DNA from: Microbacterium resistens NBRC 103078
GTDB taxonomy: Bacteria > Actinomycetota > Actinomycetes > Actinomycetales > Microbacteriaceae
Assembly: GCF_001552355.1 (NCBI RefSeq)
Contig: NZ_BCRA01000016.1
Coordinates: forward strand, 1-64,000
Direction of reading: 5' to 3'
Length of the DNA: 64,000 nt
Shown one piece after another: positions 54,877-62,879 of this stretch. A program made the translations under genes and the position numbers. Position 1 is the stretch's first letter. Every line of letters starts with the position of its first letter. Under the pieces are notes generated by a model, which searched no databases, was not told the DNA's origin, and was given only the letters and a program-made list of their open reading frames with translations.

Positions 54877-55926
54877 TCAGCCGGCCGCGACCACGGGCGG
54901 ACGCCCGGTGGATCCGCGCACCACGAGGGACGTGGGCAGGGTGAGATCGGGCCGCCGCTCCCCCCGCAGAAGCGCCAGCAGCGTCGTCGCGGCGGCGGTG
55001 CCCTTCGCGTCCACGTCCTGCCGGACCGTCGTCAGCGGCGGCGACACCCGCGCGGCGAGCGGGCTGTCGTCGAAGCCGACGACGGAGAGGTCCTCGGGGA
55101 CGCGGAGCCCGCGGTCGCGGGCCTGACCGATGACCTCGAGCGCAGCCAGGTCCGAGAACGCGAGAACGGCGGTCGGCGGGTCGTCCAGCATCGCCGCGAT
55201 GCGCTCGCGCAGCACGTCGTCGACGTCGAAGCCCGGTGTCCCGACGATCCGCGGCACGACCCCGGCACCGGTGAGGACGCTCGCCCATCCGTCCAGGCGT
55301 CGGCCGATCGTCCCCGATGCACGGCCACGGTGAGCGGGGTCGAGAGGCTCGTCCGCGGCGTCGACCGAGGTCACGACGACGGCGATGTCGCGATGGCCCT
55401 GCTCGAGCAGGTGCGCGGCCGCCTGCCCGCTGCCCGCCGCGTCGTCGAGAAGGATGCGAGGCTCGTCTCCGAGCGGCGCGGACTCGACCGTGACCACAGG
55501 GAGCCGACGCTCGCGCAGCGCGGTGACCTCGCGGGCACGGGGCGCGCAGGAGTACACGATGGCGCCGTCCATCGCGATGTCGCGAACCGGGTCGACATCG
55601 CTGCGCTCGGACGAGTGCAGCAGCACCAGCGAGTACCCCTCGTCGGCGAGCGTCGCCGCGACCGCGCGGAGGAATCCGACCGCGACCTCGTCCGCGAAGG
55701 CATCCCGCGGCGAGTTGGTCAGGACGACGCCGATCACACCGGTGCGCCCCCGGGCCAGCGCCCGCCCGGCAGGGTCCGGGCCGGAGTACCCGAGGCGCGC
55801 GGCGGCGTCGAGGATCTGCGCCCGGAGCGCCGCGGAGAGCTGATCCGGACGGGAGAACGCGTTCGAGACGGTCATGCGGCTCACGCCGACCTCGTCGGCG
55901 ATCGTCTGCAGCGTCACGCGCGCCAT
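54877..55926 (-). CDS. LacI-family transcriptional regulator
   Basis: This 349-residue protein has an N-terminal LacI HTH (TLQTIADEVGVSRMTVSNAFSRPDQLSAALRAQI) and a periplasmic-binding-protein-like sugar-sensing domain. Two palindromes with the LacI-type central CG (CTGTAYCGGTACAG) lie about 360-400 bp upstream, ahead of a small same-strand gene. It may therefore control that gene and itself. No sugar operon lies nearby to indicate the effector. Confidence 0.9.
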   Translation of the reverse strand: MARVTLQTIADEVGVSRMTVSNAFSRPDQLSAALRAQILDAAARLGYSGPDPAGRALARGRTGVIGVVLTNSPRDAFADEVAVGFLRAVAATLADEGYSLVLLHSSERSDVDPVRDIAMDGAIVYSCAPRAREVTALRERRLPVVTVESAPLGDEPRILLDDAAGSGQAAAHLLEQGHRDIAVVVTSVDAADEPLDPAHRGRASGTIGRRLDGWASVLTGAGVVPRIVGTPGFDVDDVLRERIAAMLDDPPTAVLAFSDLAALEVIGQARDRGLRVPEDLSVVGFDDSPLAARVSPPLTTVRQDVDAKGTAAATTLLALLRGERRPDLTLPTSLVVRGSTGRPPVVAAG

Positions 55927-56039
55927 CTCGCTCCCTCGTTCCCCTCCATTCTGGCCCAGGCCAGGGAGAGGAACGCCGTCGACGATCGCGGTCGCCGCAT
56001 CCGCCGGGCGCGGAGGGATCCCCGCGGCGCCCGCGTACG

Positions 56040-56273
56040 TCACACCGGGATGCGCTCGGCCGCGGCGCCGGGGCAGGGATCGATGACGGCGGCGAACCGA
56101 CGGAGGAGCCGGGCGAGCCCGATGCGGATCCGCGCCCCGGCGGCTCGACGCCGCCGTGCGCGGGCGTGCCGCTCCCGGGCGTACACGTTCTCGCGTCGGC
56201 GGTCCTGGTCCCCGCTCCGCCGCGTCGTCTGCGCGTCCGCCTCGACCAACGCGGCGATCATCGCCCGTTCCAT
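56040..56273 (-). CDS. Small Arg-rich protein of unknown function
   Basis: This 77-residue protein has MERAMIAALVEADAQ at the N-terminus, then a strongly basic centre with many Arg pairs. GGGGG lies 6 nt before the ATG. The dense operator pair directly upstream supports its being transcribed. It lies upstream of the LacI gene on the same strand with a 113-bp gap. The function is unrecognised. Confidence 0.5.
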   Translation of the reverse strand: MERAMIAALVEADAQTTRRSGDQDRRRENVYARERHARARRRRAAGARIRIGLARLLRRFAAVIDPCPGAAAERIPV

Positions 56274-56286
56274 GGCGACCCCCGTT

Positions 56287-56325
56287 CTGTATCGGTACAG
56301 AGATGACGATACTGTACCGGTACAG
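56287..56325. promoter_or_regulatory. Paired LacI-type operators
   Basis: CTGTATCGGTACAG (56287-56300) and the perfect palindrome CTGTACCGGTACAG (56312-56325) are spaced 25 bp centre to centre. The central CG and TGTA/TACA arms are typical of LacI-family operators. They lie immediately upstream of the small gene at 56040-56273. Confidence 0.6.
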
Positions 56326-56377
56326 AGTCGTCAAGAGAGACGCCGAAGCTCGAGCGCGGTGCGGACGCCGCGAGTCC

Positions 56378-56401
56378 CAATTGACAGGGTCCTGTCAATT
56401 G
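56378..56401. promoter_or_regulatory. Perfect 24-bp palindrome upstream of VOC-MarR-methyltransferase operon
   Basis: CAATTGACAGG-GT-CCTGTCAATTG is an 11-2-11 perfect inverted repeat, 15 bp before the VOC gene start, and it includes a TTGACA hexamer. It is a strong operator candidate, most simply for the MarR protein encoded second in the operon. Confidence 0.7.
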
Positions 56402-56416
56402 CGTGAGGATGACGTC

Positions 56417-56770
56417 ATGACCCCCTCCGCGACGCTGCGGCGCCTCATCCTCTCCGTGTCGGACCTCGACCGGGCGATCGCCTTCTACGCCGGTGCGCTC
56501 GGCCTGCAGGAGACCGAGCGGACCGACGGGCTCGCGTGGCTGCGGACCGGCGACGGCGTGGAGGTCATGCTGCACGAGCGCCGGCCCGAGCCGTCGGACA
56601 CCGCCGTGGCCGCCGGATTCGCGACGGTCGGTCTCGAGGATGCCGTCGACCGATGCGTCGGCACCGGGGGCGTGGTCGTGGACGAGGTGGAGACGAGGCC
56701 ATGGGGCGAGCGGATGGCGGTGCTCCGGGACCCGGACGGCCACCTCCTGTGCGTGAGCGAGGGGCGTTGA
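56417..56770 (+). CDS. VOC-family (glyoxalase-like) protein
   Basis: This 117-residue single VOC domain has RRLILSVSDLDRAIAFYAGALGLQE at the N-terminus and AVLRDPDGHLLCVSE at the C-terminus with the conserved Glu. It may bind or modify a small electrophile or antibiotic. ATG 56417 has GAGGA upstream. Its stop overlaps the TTG start of the MarR gene (TTGA), linking them in an operon. Confidence 0.88.
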   Translation: MTPSATLRRLILSVSDLDRAIAFYAGALGLQETERTDGLAWLRTGDGVEVMLHERRPEPSDTAVAAGFATVGLEDAVDRCVGTGGVVVDEVETRPWGERMAVLRDPDGHLLCVSEGR

Positions 56771-57210
56771 CCTCCGCGGGGGCGCTGACGGCGCTCGTCG
56801 ACGAGACCTTCCGCCTCGCGGACGCCTTCTCGCGCGCCGGGGACGCCCTCGTCGCCGAGGAGGGGCTGACCGCCGCACGGTGGCTGACACTGGGAGCGGT
56901 CGCGCACGGCCCGCTGAGCGTCGCGGGGATCGCCCGGCGCCGCGGCATGCGCCGGCAGTCCGCCAACGAGTCCGTCGCCCAGCTGGAGAGGGCGGGACTG
57001 GTCGTCCGGCGCCCCGATCCGGCCGATGCGCGCGCGCCGCTGGTCCATCTCACCGACGAGGGACGCCGCGCGCTCGACCGGATCCGGCCACGGCGTCTGG
57101 CGTGGGCGGCGGACGCCGCAGCCGGCGCGTCGGAGGCGGACCTGACCGCGGCCGTCGACCTGCTCCGGCGGATCCGCACGACGCTCGAGACGGGAGCCCG
57201 CGATGAGTGA
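56767..57210 (+). CDS. MarR-family regulator
   Basis: This 147-residue winged-helix protein has LSVAGIARRRGMRRQSANESVAQLERAGLVVRRPDPADARAPLVHLT, the MarR HTH and wing. The probable start is TTG 56767, overlapping the VOC stop, because no ATG/GTG lies near. It overlaps the methyltransferase by 8 bp. It probably represses its own operon through the palindrome at 56378-56401. Confidence 0.85.
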   Translation: MTSAGALTALVDETFRLADAFSRAGDALVAEEGLTAARWLTLGAVAHGPLSVAGIARRRGMRRQSANESVAQLERAGLVVRRPDPADARAPLVHLTDEGRRALDRIRPRRLAWAADAAAGASEADLTAAVDLLRRIRTTLETGARDE

Positions 57211-58006
57211 CCAGACGCCGCATCTCGGCGGCCGCCGCGCGGCGGACGGCAGCGCGGGCGACGCCGACTACGGGGCGGTCGGCGGCTCCTATGCCGCCTT
57301 CCGCCGTGCCGACCCCCGGATCGCCCGCCGGATCTCGGACGCGCTCGGGGATGCCGCCTCCGTGCTCAACGTCGGAGCCGGGGCGGGAAGCTACGAGCCC
57401 ACGGACCGGAGCGTGACCGCGGTCGAGCCCTCCGAGACGATGCGACGGCACCGCCGCGCACCGCTCCCGCCCGCGGTCGACGCCGTCGCCGAGGCCCTTC
57501 CGTTCCCGGACGACGCCTTCGACGCGTCCATGACGACCTTCTCCGTCCACCAGTGGAGCGACCTGGAAGCGGGCCTCGCCGAGATGCGGCGGGTCACCCG
57601 CGGGCCGGTCGTGATCCTCACCTGCGACCCCGACCTCCTGGACCGGTTCTGGCTCGGCCGGTACGCGCCCGAGGTCATCGCCACCGAGCGCCGCCGGTAT
57701 CCGACCACGACACGACTCCGGGCGGCGCTCGGCGGGAGCGTGACGGTCGAGCCGGTCCCGATCCCGCAGGACTGCACCGACGGCTTCAACGAGGCCTACT
57801 ACGCGCGACCGGAGCGCCTCCTCTCCGCCTCGGCGCGGGCGGCGTGCTCCGCATGGAGCTTCATCGACCCCGCGGTCGCCGCGGCCTACACCCGAGACCT
57901 CGGGCGTGCTCTGGACACCGGCCAATGGGATGCCGACTACGGCCACCTCCGCACGCAACCCTTCTTCGAGGGGTCGTTGGTCCTCGTCCGCGCCGTCCCG
58001 TCCTGA
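57203..58006 (+). CDS. Class I SAM-dependent methyltransferase
   Basis: This 267-residue enzyme has SAM-binding motif VLNVGAGAGSYEP, acidic VTAVEPSE, and ALPFPDDAFDASMTTFSVHQW of the UbiE/SmtA-type (Methyltransferase 11) fold. The substrate is unknown; the context (VOC plus MarR) suggests a small-molecule stress or detoxification module. The start overlaps the MarR gene by 8 bp. Confidence 0.9.
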   Translation: MSDQTPHLGGRRAADGSAGDADYGAVGGSYAAFRRADPRIARRISDALGDAASVLNVGAGAGSYEPTDRSVTAVEPSETMRRHRRAPLPPAVDAVAEALPFPDDAFDASMTTFSVHQWSDLEAGLAEMRRVTRGPVVILTCDPDLLDRFWLGRYAPEVIATERRRYPTTTRLRAALGGSVTVEPVPIPQDCTDGFNEAYYARPERLLSASARAACSAWSFIDPAVAAAYTRDLGRALDTGQWDADYGHLRTQPFFEGSLVLVRAVPS

Positions 58007-58057
58007 CCGGGTGCCGCATCTACCGCTCCCCCACGATCCGACCTCAGGAGGTCTCCC

Positions 58058-58459
58058 ATGTTCGAACCGATCGGCGGGTTCAGCGGCTTCTCCGTGCGCA
58101 GCGCTCGCGCGACCCGTCAGTTCTATCGAGACGTGCTCGGCCTGGACGTACGCCCCCATGGCTATGGGACGTTCGTCACCCTCCCCGGCGGGAACACCGT
58201 CTTCTTCTACCCCAAGGGCGCCCGCCACCGACCAGCCGACTTCACGATCCTGAACCTCGTCGTGCCCAACATCGACGCGGCCGTCGACGCCCTCGCCTCC
58301 CGAGGCGTGGAGTTCGAGCATTACCCGCACACCGATGCGAAGGGCATCCAGCGCGGCCTCGCGAGCGGTCGCGGGCCGGACCAGGCCTGGTTCACGGACC
58401 CCTCCGGGAACATCCTCTCCGTCCTCGTGGACGATGCCGGAGGCGACGGCACTCGGTGA
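58058..58459 (+). CDS. VOC-family protein
   Basis: This 133-residue glyoxalase/bleomycin-resistance fold protein has FSGFSVRSARATRQFYRDVLGLDV and QAWFTDPSGNILSVLVDD. A strong AGGAGG site precedes ATG 58058. It has a separate ribosome binding site and a 51-bp gap from the methyltransferase gene, so it may be cotranscribed. Confidence 0.88.
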   Translation: MFEPIGGFSGFSVRSARATRQFYRDVLGLDVRPHGYGTFVTLPGGNTVFFYPKGARHRPADFTILNLVVPNIDAAVDALASRGVEFEHYPHTDAKGIQRGLASGRGPDQAWFTDPSGNILSVLVDDAGGDGTR

Positions 58460-58624
58460 GGGTTGCGCCGGGAGTCGCGCGACGCCTGGACCCGGCGACT
58501 CAGACGCTATTGCGCGCCCGCCCAGGGCGGCCGCCGCACGGCGACCATGCTTCGCTCCACCATGCCCCCAACCGCGAACCGCCCCCGTTCTCCTCGGAGA
58601 GGTGGGGTCAGTTTCGTCGTTTGC

Positions 58625-58867
58625 TCATGAGTGAGGCGGGGAGTTCACCTTAGCGGCTCGATAAGACCTCGTCATGAGGAGGTACCAGCCCAACATCGCG
58701 ATCACCGCGACGGCATAGAACCATACCCGGAACTCGTCGAAGACATACCCCATCCAGACGCCTGCCACGAAAACCACCAATGCGGCGATGGTGGCGAGGA
58801 GGTGACTTGTTGGGCGGGTGATGGTCCGGAACCAACCGTTCGACGGACCTGCTGATTGTGCAGTCAT
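58625..58867 (-). CDS. Small two-helix membrane protein
   Basis: This 80-residue protein has transmembrane helices near residues 23-42 and 47-65 and a basic tail. The DNA is visibly lower in GC than the preceding genes, marking entry into an accessory island. No family was recognised. Confidence 0.55.
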   Translation of the reverse strand: MTAQSAGPSNGWFRTITRPTSHLLATIAALVVFVAGVWMGYVFDEFRVWFYAVAVIAMLGWYLLMTRSYRAAKVNSPPHS

Positions 58868-58963
58868 GATCGTATTTACCCTCCGACGTCTATCGGCACG
58901 GAGCCTCGAGGTAGGTGTCGACCCACCAGACGGGAGGCACAGCGGGCGCCGTAGTCAGGGTAA

Positions 58964-59218
58964 CCTGGACGCACCTCTTCGGATTCGAGTTCTCTGCAAC
59001 ACCAGCGTTGTAAGCCAAAACCACACCGGCCGCGATGCATACGCTGCCCCGGCTGGATCTCCGAAGCGCCCGGGTACTCCTGGGACACGAAGGCGGCACT
59101 CGCTGGCCAGGACGTCCCGGTGAAGGTCAACGACCACACCCTGAATGGCTGCCGGTACGTCGTCGCGACGACCGACTCGATGTGGCGGCCAGCGCTGAAC
59201 TGGACGCTCGCGGCCTGA
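58964..59218 (+). pseudogene. 3' remnant of a truncated plus-strand gene
   Basis: The frame ending at TGA 59216-59218 lacks any start codon. Its last 55 codons have strongly G/C third positions, and it encodes a natural-looking tail including GYSWDTKAALAGQDVPVKVN and CRYVVATTDSMWRPALNW. It is probably the end of a disrupted gene. A 69-residue minus-strand frame (58890-59099) overlaps the region and is an alternative, less codon-biased reading. Confidence 0.4.
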
Positions 59219-59219
59219 G

Positions 59220-59615
59220 CTACCAACCGTTGGCGACCTTCGGGAGCTGGTCGTCACACAACACGGTCGCGCTGCCGATGATCATGTTCGCCGCGACAAT
59301 CTGCGCGAATCCGTTGCGCGTGAACTGGTCCTCGATCTCTGCGGGTTTGACGCCCGACTCGAGCGCCAGGCACACGCTGTGCCCGACCGCGATGATCTCG
59401 TCGTCGCTCTGCCCGGCGATGGCCTCGCCCAGCTCGGCCCGCGCTGTCTCAACGAGGGTCGCTTCACGCACGGCGGCGCTGATCGTCGGCTCCGGCGTCG
59501 GTGTCGCGACGGCAGCCGTGCGCGTCGGCGTCGGCGTGCTTGCGGTGGCTGGCGCTGAGCATCCGGCGAACGCGAGCACGGCTGCGAGAGCGGCTGGGGC
59601 TACGAGACGACGCAT
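59220..59615 (-). CDS. DUF732-like secreted lipoprotein
   Basis: This 131-residue lipoprotein has a signal and lipobox FAGC near residue 19, then a Thr/Pro linker. The small helical domain has IIAVGHSVCLALESG and a second Cys in VLCDDQ, the Cys-pair layout of DUF732 proteins common in actinobacteria. Function is unknown. It ends 2 bp past the remnant on the other strand. Confidence 0.72.
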   Translation of the reverse strand: MRRLVAPAALAAVLAFAGCSAPATASTPTPTRTAAVATPTPEPTISAAVREATLVETARAELGEAIAGQSDDEIIAVGHSVCLALESGVKPAEIEDQFTRNGFAQIVAANMIIGSATVLCDDQLPKVANGW

Positions 59616-59704
59616 GCGCTCAGCGTAGCGGCCCTACGGCCGCGCATTCTTCCCGGCGCGATGCCGGGTAGGCCCCGTGATGGGCTCTCACGAAAGGGGC
59701 CGTG

Positions 59705-59884
59705 ATGCCCAGAGAACAGATCACGCACAACCGGATCGAGGAACGCTCGATGCCGCGGCGGTCCTACGCCGGGGACCAAGCGGACGCCGAGATCCGCGAC
59801 CTGCTGAAGCACGCCGAGGAGGAGGCCGCCGCTGCTGCACGAGCGTACGAGCACATCGGTGAGTACGCGACCAAGAGCCACTAG
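59705..59884 (+). CDS. Small charged helical protein
   Basis: This 59-residue hydrophilic protein has a C-terminal helix DLLKHAEEEAAAAARAYEHIGEYATK. AAAGGGG lies upstream of ATG 59705. It has no recognised family; similar short proteins occur on phages and islands. A 46-bp perfect palindrome follows it. Confidence 0.5.
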   Translation: MPREQITHNRIEERSMPRRSYAGDQADAEIRDLLKHAEEEAAAAARAYEHIGEYATKSH

Positions 59885-59937
59885 GTGTATTGACCCGGAT
59901 CGTTGTTGACGCAAGAGAGGGCTCCGCGGTCGAGTTG

Positions 59938-59983
59938 GAGCGGGCTAGGTGTAGTGCCCATGGGCACTACACCTAGCCCGCTC
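59938..59983. terminator. 46-bp perfect palindrome between convergent genes
   Basis: Two 23-base arms beginning GAGCGGGCTAGGTGTAGTGC meet without a spacer. It lies 1 bp from the stop of the minus-strand immunity-like gene and after the small plus-strand gene, so it fits a bidirectional terminator, though perfect arms of this length are unusual. Confidence 0.75.
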
Positions 59984-59984
59984 G

Positions 59985-60497
59985 TCACATGTAAGTGTCG
60001 AACTCCTTGCTCTTCTCGGACGCGATGATCGTCTGCTCGGTGACGCCTTCGGGAGGCGTAGGCCAGATGTCGACGAGGTATTGATCCGGTGCGGTCTCTT
60101 CCACACGCTCGGGCTGGGGAAGGTCTCGTCCGCGGCCGAGGACGCGGACGCCATACGTCCCGGGGCCGGGGAGGAGGTCCGGCGGGATCCTGATCGCATC
60201 CGAGCTCTGGGGGACCAGATTGCCGCTCGGGGAGTCGATGGTGGTGATCGCCATGTCCTCCCACTCCGTCATGTCCGCCTCCGGCGGCTCCGTGTCGAAG
60301 ACACGGATATGGACGCGGACGTAGCCGGTGTGAGTGGGCGTGAGAATCGCGAAGCGATCCCGGTGATCGAGGCTCTCGACGAGGATGCCGCCGATGGTGC
60401 GGGTTCGGTCCTCAGGCGGGATGCCGTCGTCGGCGAATGGCCCGAAGTTCAGCTTCGAGTACCAGGTCTTCATGCGTTCTTCGACGTGCTCGATCAT
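59985..60497 (-). CDS. Candidate immunity/inhibitor protein for the NucA/NucB nuclease
   Basis: This 170-residue acidic cytoplasmic protein has no signal. Its beta-rich layout includes YVRVHIRVFDTEPP, EDMAITTIDSPSGNL, GPGTYGVRVLGRGRD and APDQYLVDIWP. The pattern resembles actinobacterial orphan proteins and, loosely, ComJ/Nin, the inhibitor paired with NucA in Bacillus. Its ATG overlaps the nuclease stop codon by 4 bp, so it is made with the nuclease. Role as inhibitor is inferred from pairing. Confidence 0.6.
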   Translation of the reverse strand: MIEHVEERMKTWYSKLNFGPFADDGIPPEDRTRTIGGILVESLDHRDRFAILTPTHTGYVRVHIRVFDTEPPEADMTEWEDMAITTIDSPSGNLVPQSSDAIRIPPDLLPGPGTYGVRVLGRGRDLPQPERVEETAPDQYLVDIWPTPPEGVTEQTIIASEKSKEFDTYM

Positions 60498-62095
60498 GAG
60501 ACCTTCACCTTGTACTTGTCGTTCACGATGACACGCATCGCCCGGTAGAAGCTATTGAGCTGGTCGCCGCCCTTTCCATTTTGCACGCCGTCGACCTGGC
60601 ACCGGCTGAAACCCATCGGACCGGACCCGGGCACGGCCGCCCATCGGCATCCTGCGAAGACGCGGGCGTCGCCGCCGGAGGCGGCGCCCTGGTTACTCGA
60701 CGCGAACGGATACTCGTCGCACTGGAAGCCGGGATCGCGCTTCAGGCTGGACGGGCATGCCTTGTTCCGGTTCCTGTCGATTACCGCCGAGCTTGCTCGC
60801 GTAAGGTCGCTCGTCAAGCCCGAGTTGATGGCCTTCGAGACATGAAGCGCCACACCGGATGCTTCACCCAGCCAGAGAAGGGTGAAGACCGGGACGACCT
60901 GGGGGAACACGCAGCCCTTCCCGCTCAGTTGCGGGGTGTTGTTGTCGCAGCGCGGAACAACGCTTGTGGTCGTGTACTTAGCTGCCTTGTCGATCCCCGG
61001 GGACGTGATCGTGTAGCCCCAGCCCGATACGACATTGTTGGCGTTCCCTGTCGGAACGTCGCCGACGACGGTACCTGTCATCGACGTCCAGGAGCTCGAG
61101 CCGACGAAAGTTGCGCTGCCCTGTGCCGAGTAGCAGTTGAATCCGCAGAGCGGCTGGCCGCTGTAGGTAAATGCTCGCCCGATGGCCACGCCTGTAGTCG
61201 CGCTAATTCGGACGTATGCGTTGCTGTCGATCTTGGTGGTGTTGCTGTTGGTTCTGGTCGTAGCGTGCGAGACTCCGACCGTCGTGAACGATCCGATAGT
61301 CTGCCCGGTGCGGTTGACGAGGCGCGACACCACGGTGTTGCTGGCACACGCCTGGATGCGGGAGATGTACTTGGTCTTGGTCGCTGTCGCGCACCCAGAA
61401 GGGGGCGCCGTGCTCGCCGTAGCGTCGACGCCGGAATCGGAACCGTCATCTTCCTCCGGGACCTCCTCCTCGGCAAGCGGAGCCACGACGCCGCCGGCAG
61501 CAGCACACTCCTGCAAGCCCGCGATCGCATCAGACCCAAGCTCAAGCTCGCACGCTCCTGCTGCGGCGATCAGTTCCGGATCGGGCGCCTGGAACTCACT
61601 GCGGAGAGGGGCGGAGCCACCTCCGAGCAGCTCTTCAGGGTCGATGCCCGCTCGCTCGAACTCCGCACGTGCCTCCGGGGTGAGTTCGTCCGCCGAGATG
61701 TCTGCGACCAGAAACTGCACCTCGCCCAGTCCGGGCACGGTCACAGAGTCCTTACCGTCCTGGTCCACCTGAACTGCGCCGTCTCCCGCTTCCGGATCCA
61801 CATAGAACTCGCCGAGCGGCGAGTCAAAGATCTCGACGCCGAGCTCCTCGTCGAAGCTGACCCGCTCCAGCGACTGGTCGGGATCGGCTCCGATCGAATC
61901 CAGGTATAGCTCGCCGTTGTCCCCGTCGAGCGAGTCGTACTCGGCGTCCTGATCAGCATCAGCAGCCTGATGACCATAGGAAGTGCCCGAGGCAGCGGGC
62001 GCGGGATGCGCCGATGCGAGCAGGGGTGGTGCACAGAGCCCCAGCGTGAGGCCTGCAACTGCCGCGGTGACGGAAAGCCGTCGCAGTGTCTTCAT
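60494..62095 (-). CDS. Secreted protein with C-terminal NucA/NucB nuclease domain
   Basis: This 533-residue protein has a Sec signal peptide (residues 1-29), an acidic Asp/Glu-rich propeptide-like region (40-225), a Cys-containing beta-rich domain (about 235-420) and a C-terminal nuclease domain (about 445-533). The nuclease domain has CDEYPFASSNQGAASGGD at 459-476 and ends RAMRVIVNDKYKVKV, the signature of deoxyribonuclease NucA/NucB. It is probably exported and cleaves DNA of competitors or in the environment. ATG 62095 is used. It lies in a lower-GC island. Confidence 0.8.
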   Translation of the reverse strand: MKTLRRLSVTAAVAGLTLGLCAPPLLASAHPAPAASGTSYGHQAADADQDAEYDSLDGDNGELYLDSIGADPDQSLERVSFDEELGVEIFDSPLGEFYVDPEAGDGAVQVDQDGKDSVTVPGLGEVQFLVADISADELTPEARAEFERAGIDPEELLGGGSAPLRSEFQAPDPELIAAAGACELELGSDAIAGLQECAAAGGVVAPLAEEEVPEEDDGSDSGVDATASTAPPSGCATATKTKYISRIQACASNTVVSRLVNRTGQTIGSFTTVGVSHATTRTNSNTTKIDSNAYVRISATTGVAIGRAFTYSGQPLCGFNCYSAQGSATFVGSSSWTSMTGTVVGDVPTGNANNVVSGWGYTITSPGIDKAAKYTTTSVVPRCDNNTPQLSGKGCVFPQVVPVFTLLWLGEASGVALHVSKAINSGLTSDLTRASSAVIDRNRNKACPSSLKRDPGFQCDEYPFASSNQGAASGGDARVFAGCRWAAVPGSGPMGFSRCQVDGVQNGKGGDQLNSFYRAMRVIVNDKYKVKVS

Positions 62096-62397
62096 TTGTT
62101 CTCTTCTCAATCAGGTGGGACTCGCCATGAGCCCAATACGGCTGTTGCCGGACCCGCCAGGTTGGTTACACCCGAATTGCACAGTGCGCGCCGCCATCAC
62201 CGTGACCACATCCGCTGTGCGCTTCCCGACCGCGGCGCCTCGTCAGGCGCTTCGGGTTATCGAGACGGAATCTGAAGGGATCCTGGCCGACTTCTTCGAC
62301 GACCGGCTAAACGCCGACGACGCAGAGTCGCGGGTAGGAAGAAGACCGCTACTTCCGCCCTCGAGAGGGTTCGCCGTTGTACCGCTATGGTCGCCGC
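62096..62397. other. Region upstream of nuclease gene, no clear gene
   Basis: A plus-strand frame from ATG 62127 to 62408 (93 residues) has a weak GGTGGGA site and a short stretch with coding-like codons (ILADFFDDRLNADDAE), but no family resemblance; it may be a gene remnant. The nuclease promoter should lie here, but I cannot place it. Confidence 0.3.
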
Positions 62398-62574
62398 ATG
62401 GACCCTGATACCAGCGCAGCCCTCGCGACCCTCATCAGCATCGGACTGTCGCTGCTGGGCGCGCTCCTCGGCGCGCTGATCCTGTACTTCATTATTCGGC
62501 AGGGGGTGTTCCACGGGATGCGAGCGCATACCCGGTGGATTGACCACGGCAAGGACTATGAGAAGCTCCGGTAG
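62398..62574 (+). CDS. Small single-pass membrane protein
   Basis: This 58-residue protein has a transmembrane helix at residues 9-33 and a C-terminal charged tail ending DYEKLR. ATG 62398 lies 6 nt after TATGGT, a typical leaderless start in this window. Function is unknown. Confidence 0.55.
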   Translation: MDPDTSAALATLISIGLSLLGALLGALILYFIIRQGVFHGMRAHTRWIDHGKDYEKLR

Positions 62575-62624
62575 CCGCTGAACGGCTACTTTTCACGGCC
62601 GCGGCCCGTTCCTCTTCCATCGAC

Positions 62625-62879
62625 GTGTTTGTGACGTTCTGGGCGCGGAATCGTCTTCGGGTGAGAACGGCCGGGGGAGGTCTACTGGAGCCGCTCACCC
62701 ATGATGCCGCCTGGCAACGGTTCGACGATGTCGCCCTGCGGATCCTCGTGACCTCGCCGATCGTGATGGCCGGGCAGAGGCTGAACGGGCCGCCAACCCA
62801 GAGCGTGGAGAGAAAACGACACGTCAACAGCACGATCACCCAGGTGCAGAATACGGTGCAGACGACCGAAGGGTCCTGA
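62625..62879 (+). CDS. Unidentified small protein or gene tail ending inside a terminator
   Basis: This 84-residue frame starts at GTG 62625. Codons from about residue 33 on have strongly G/C third positions; the first third does not, so the 5' part may be foreign to the frame. The peptide includes VALRILVTSPIVMAG and ends TITQVQNTVQTTEGS. The stop lies within the stem of the terminator hairpin. No family was recognised; it may be a truncated gene. Confidence 0.4.
   Translation: MFVTFWARNRLRVRTAGGGLLEPLTHDAAWQRFDDVALRILVTSPIVMAGQRLNGPPTQSVERKRHVNSTITQVQNTVQTTEGS

Noticed and set aside
58603-58625. GGTCAGTTTC stretch resembling half of the family-A palindrome
   Set aside because: Only about 10 bases match and no inverted partner exists; it could be chance.
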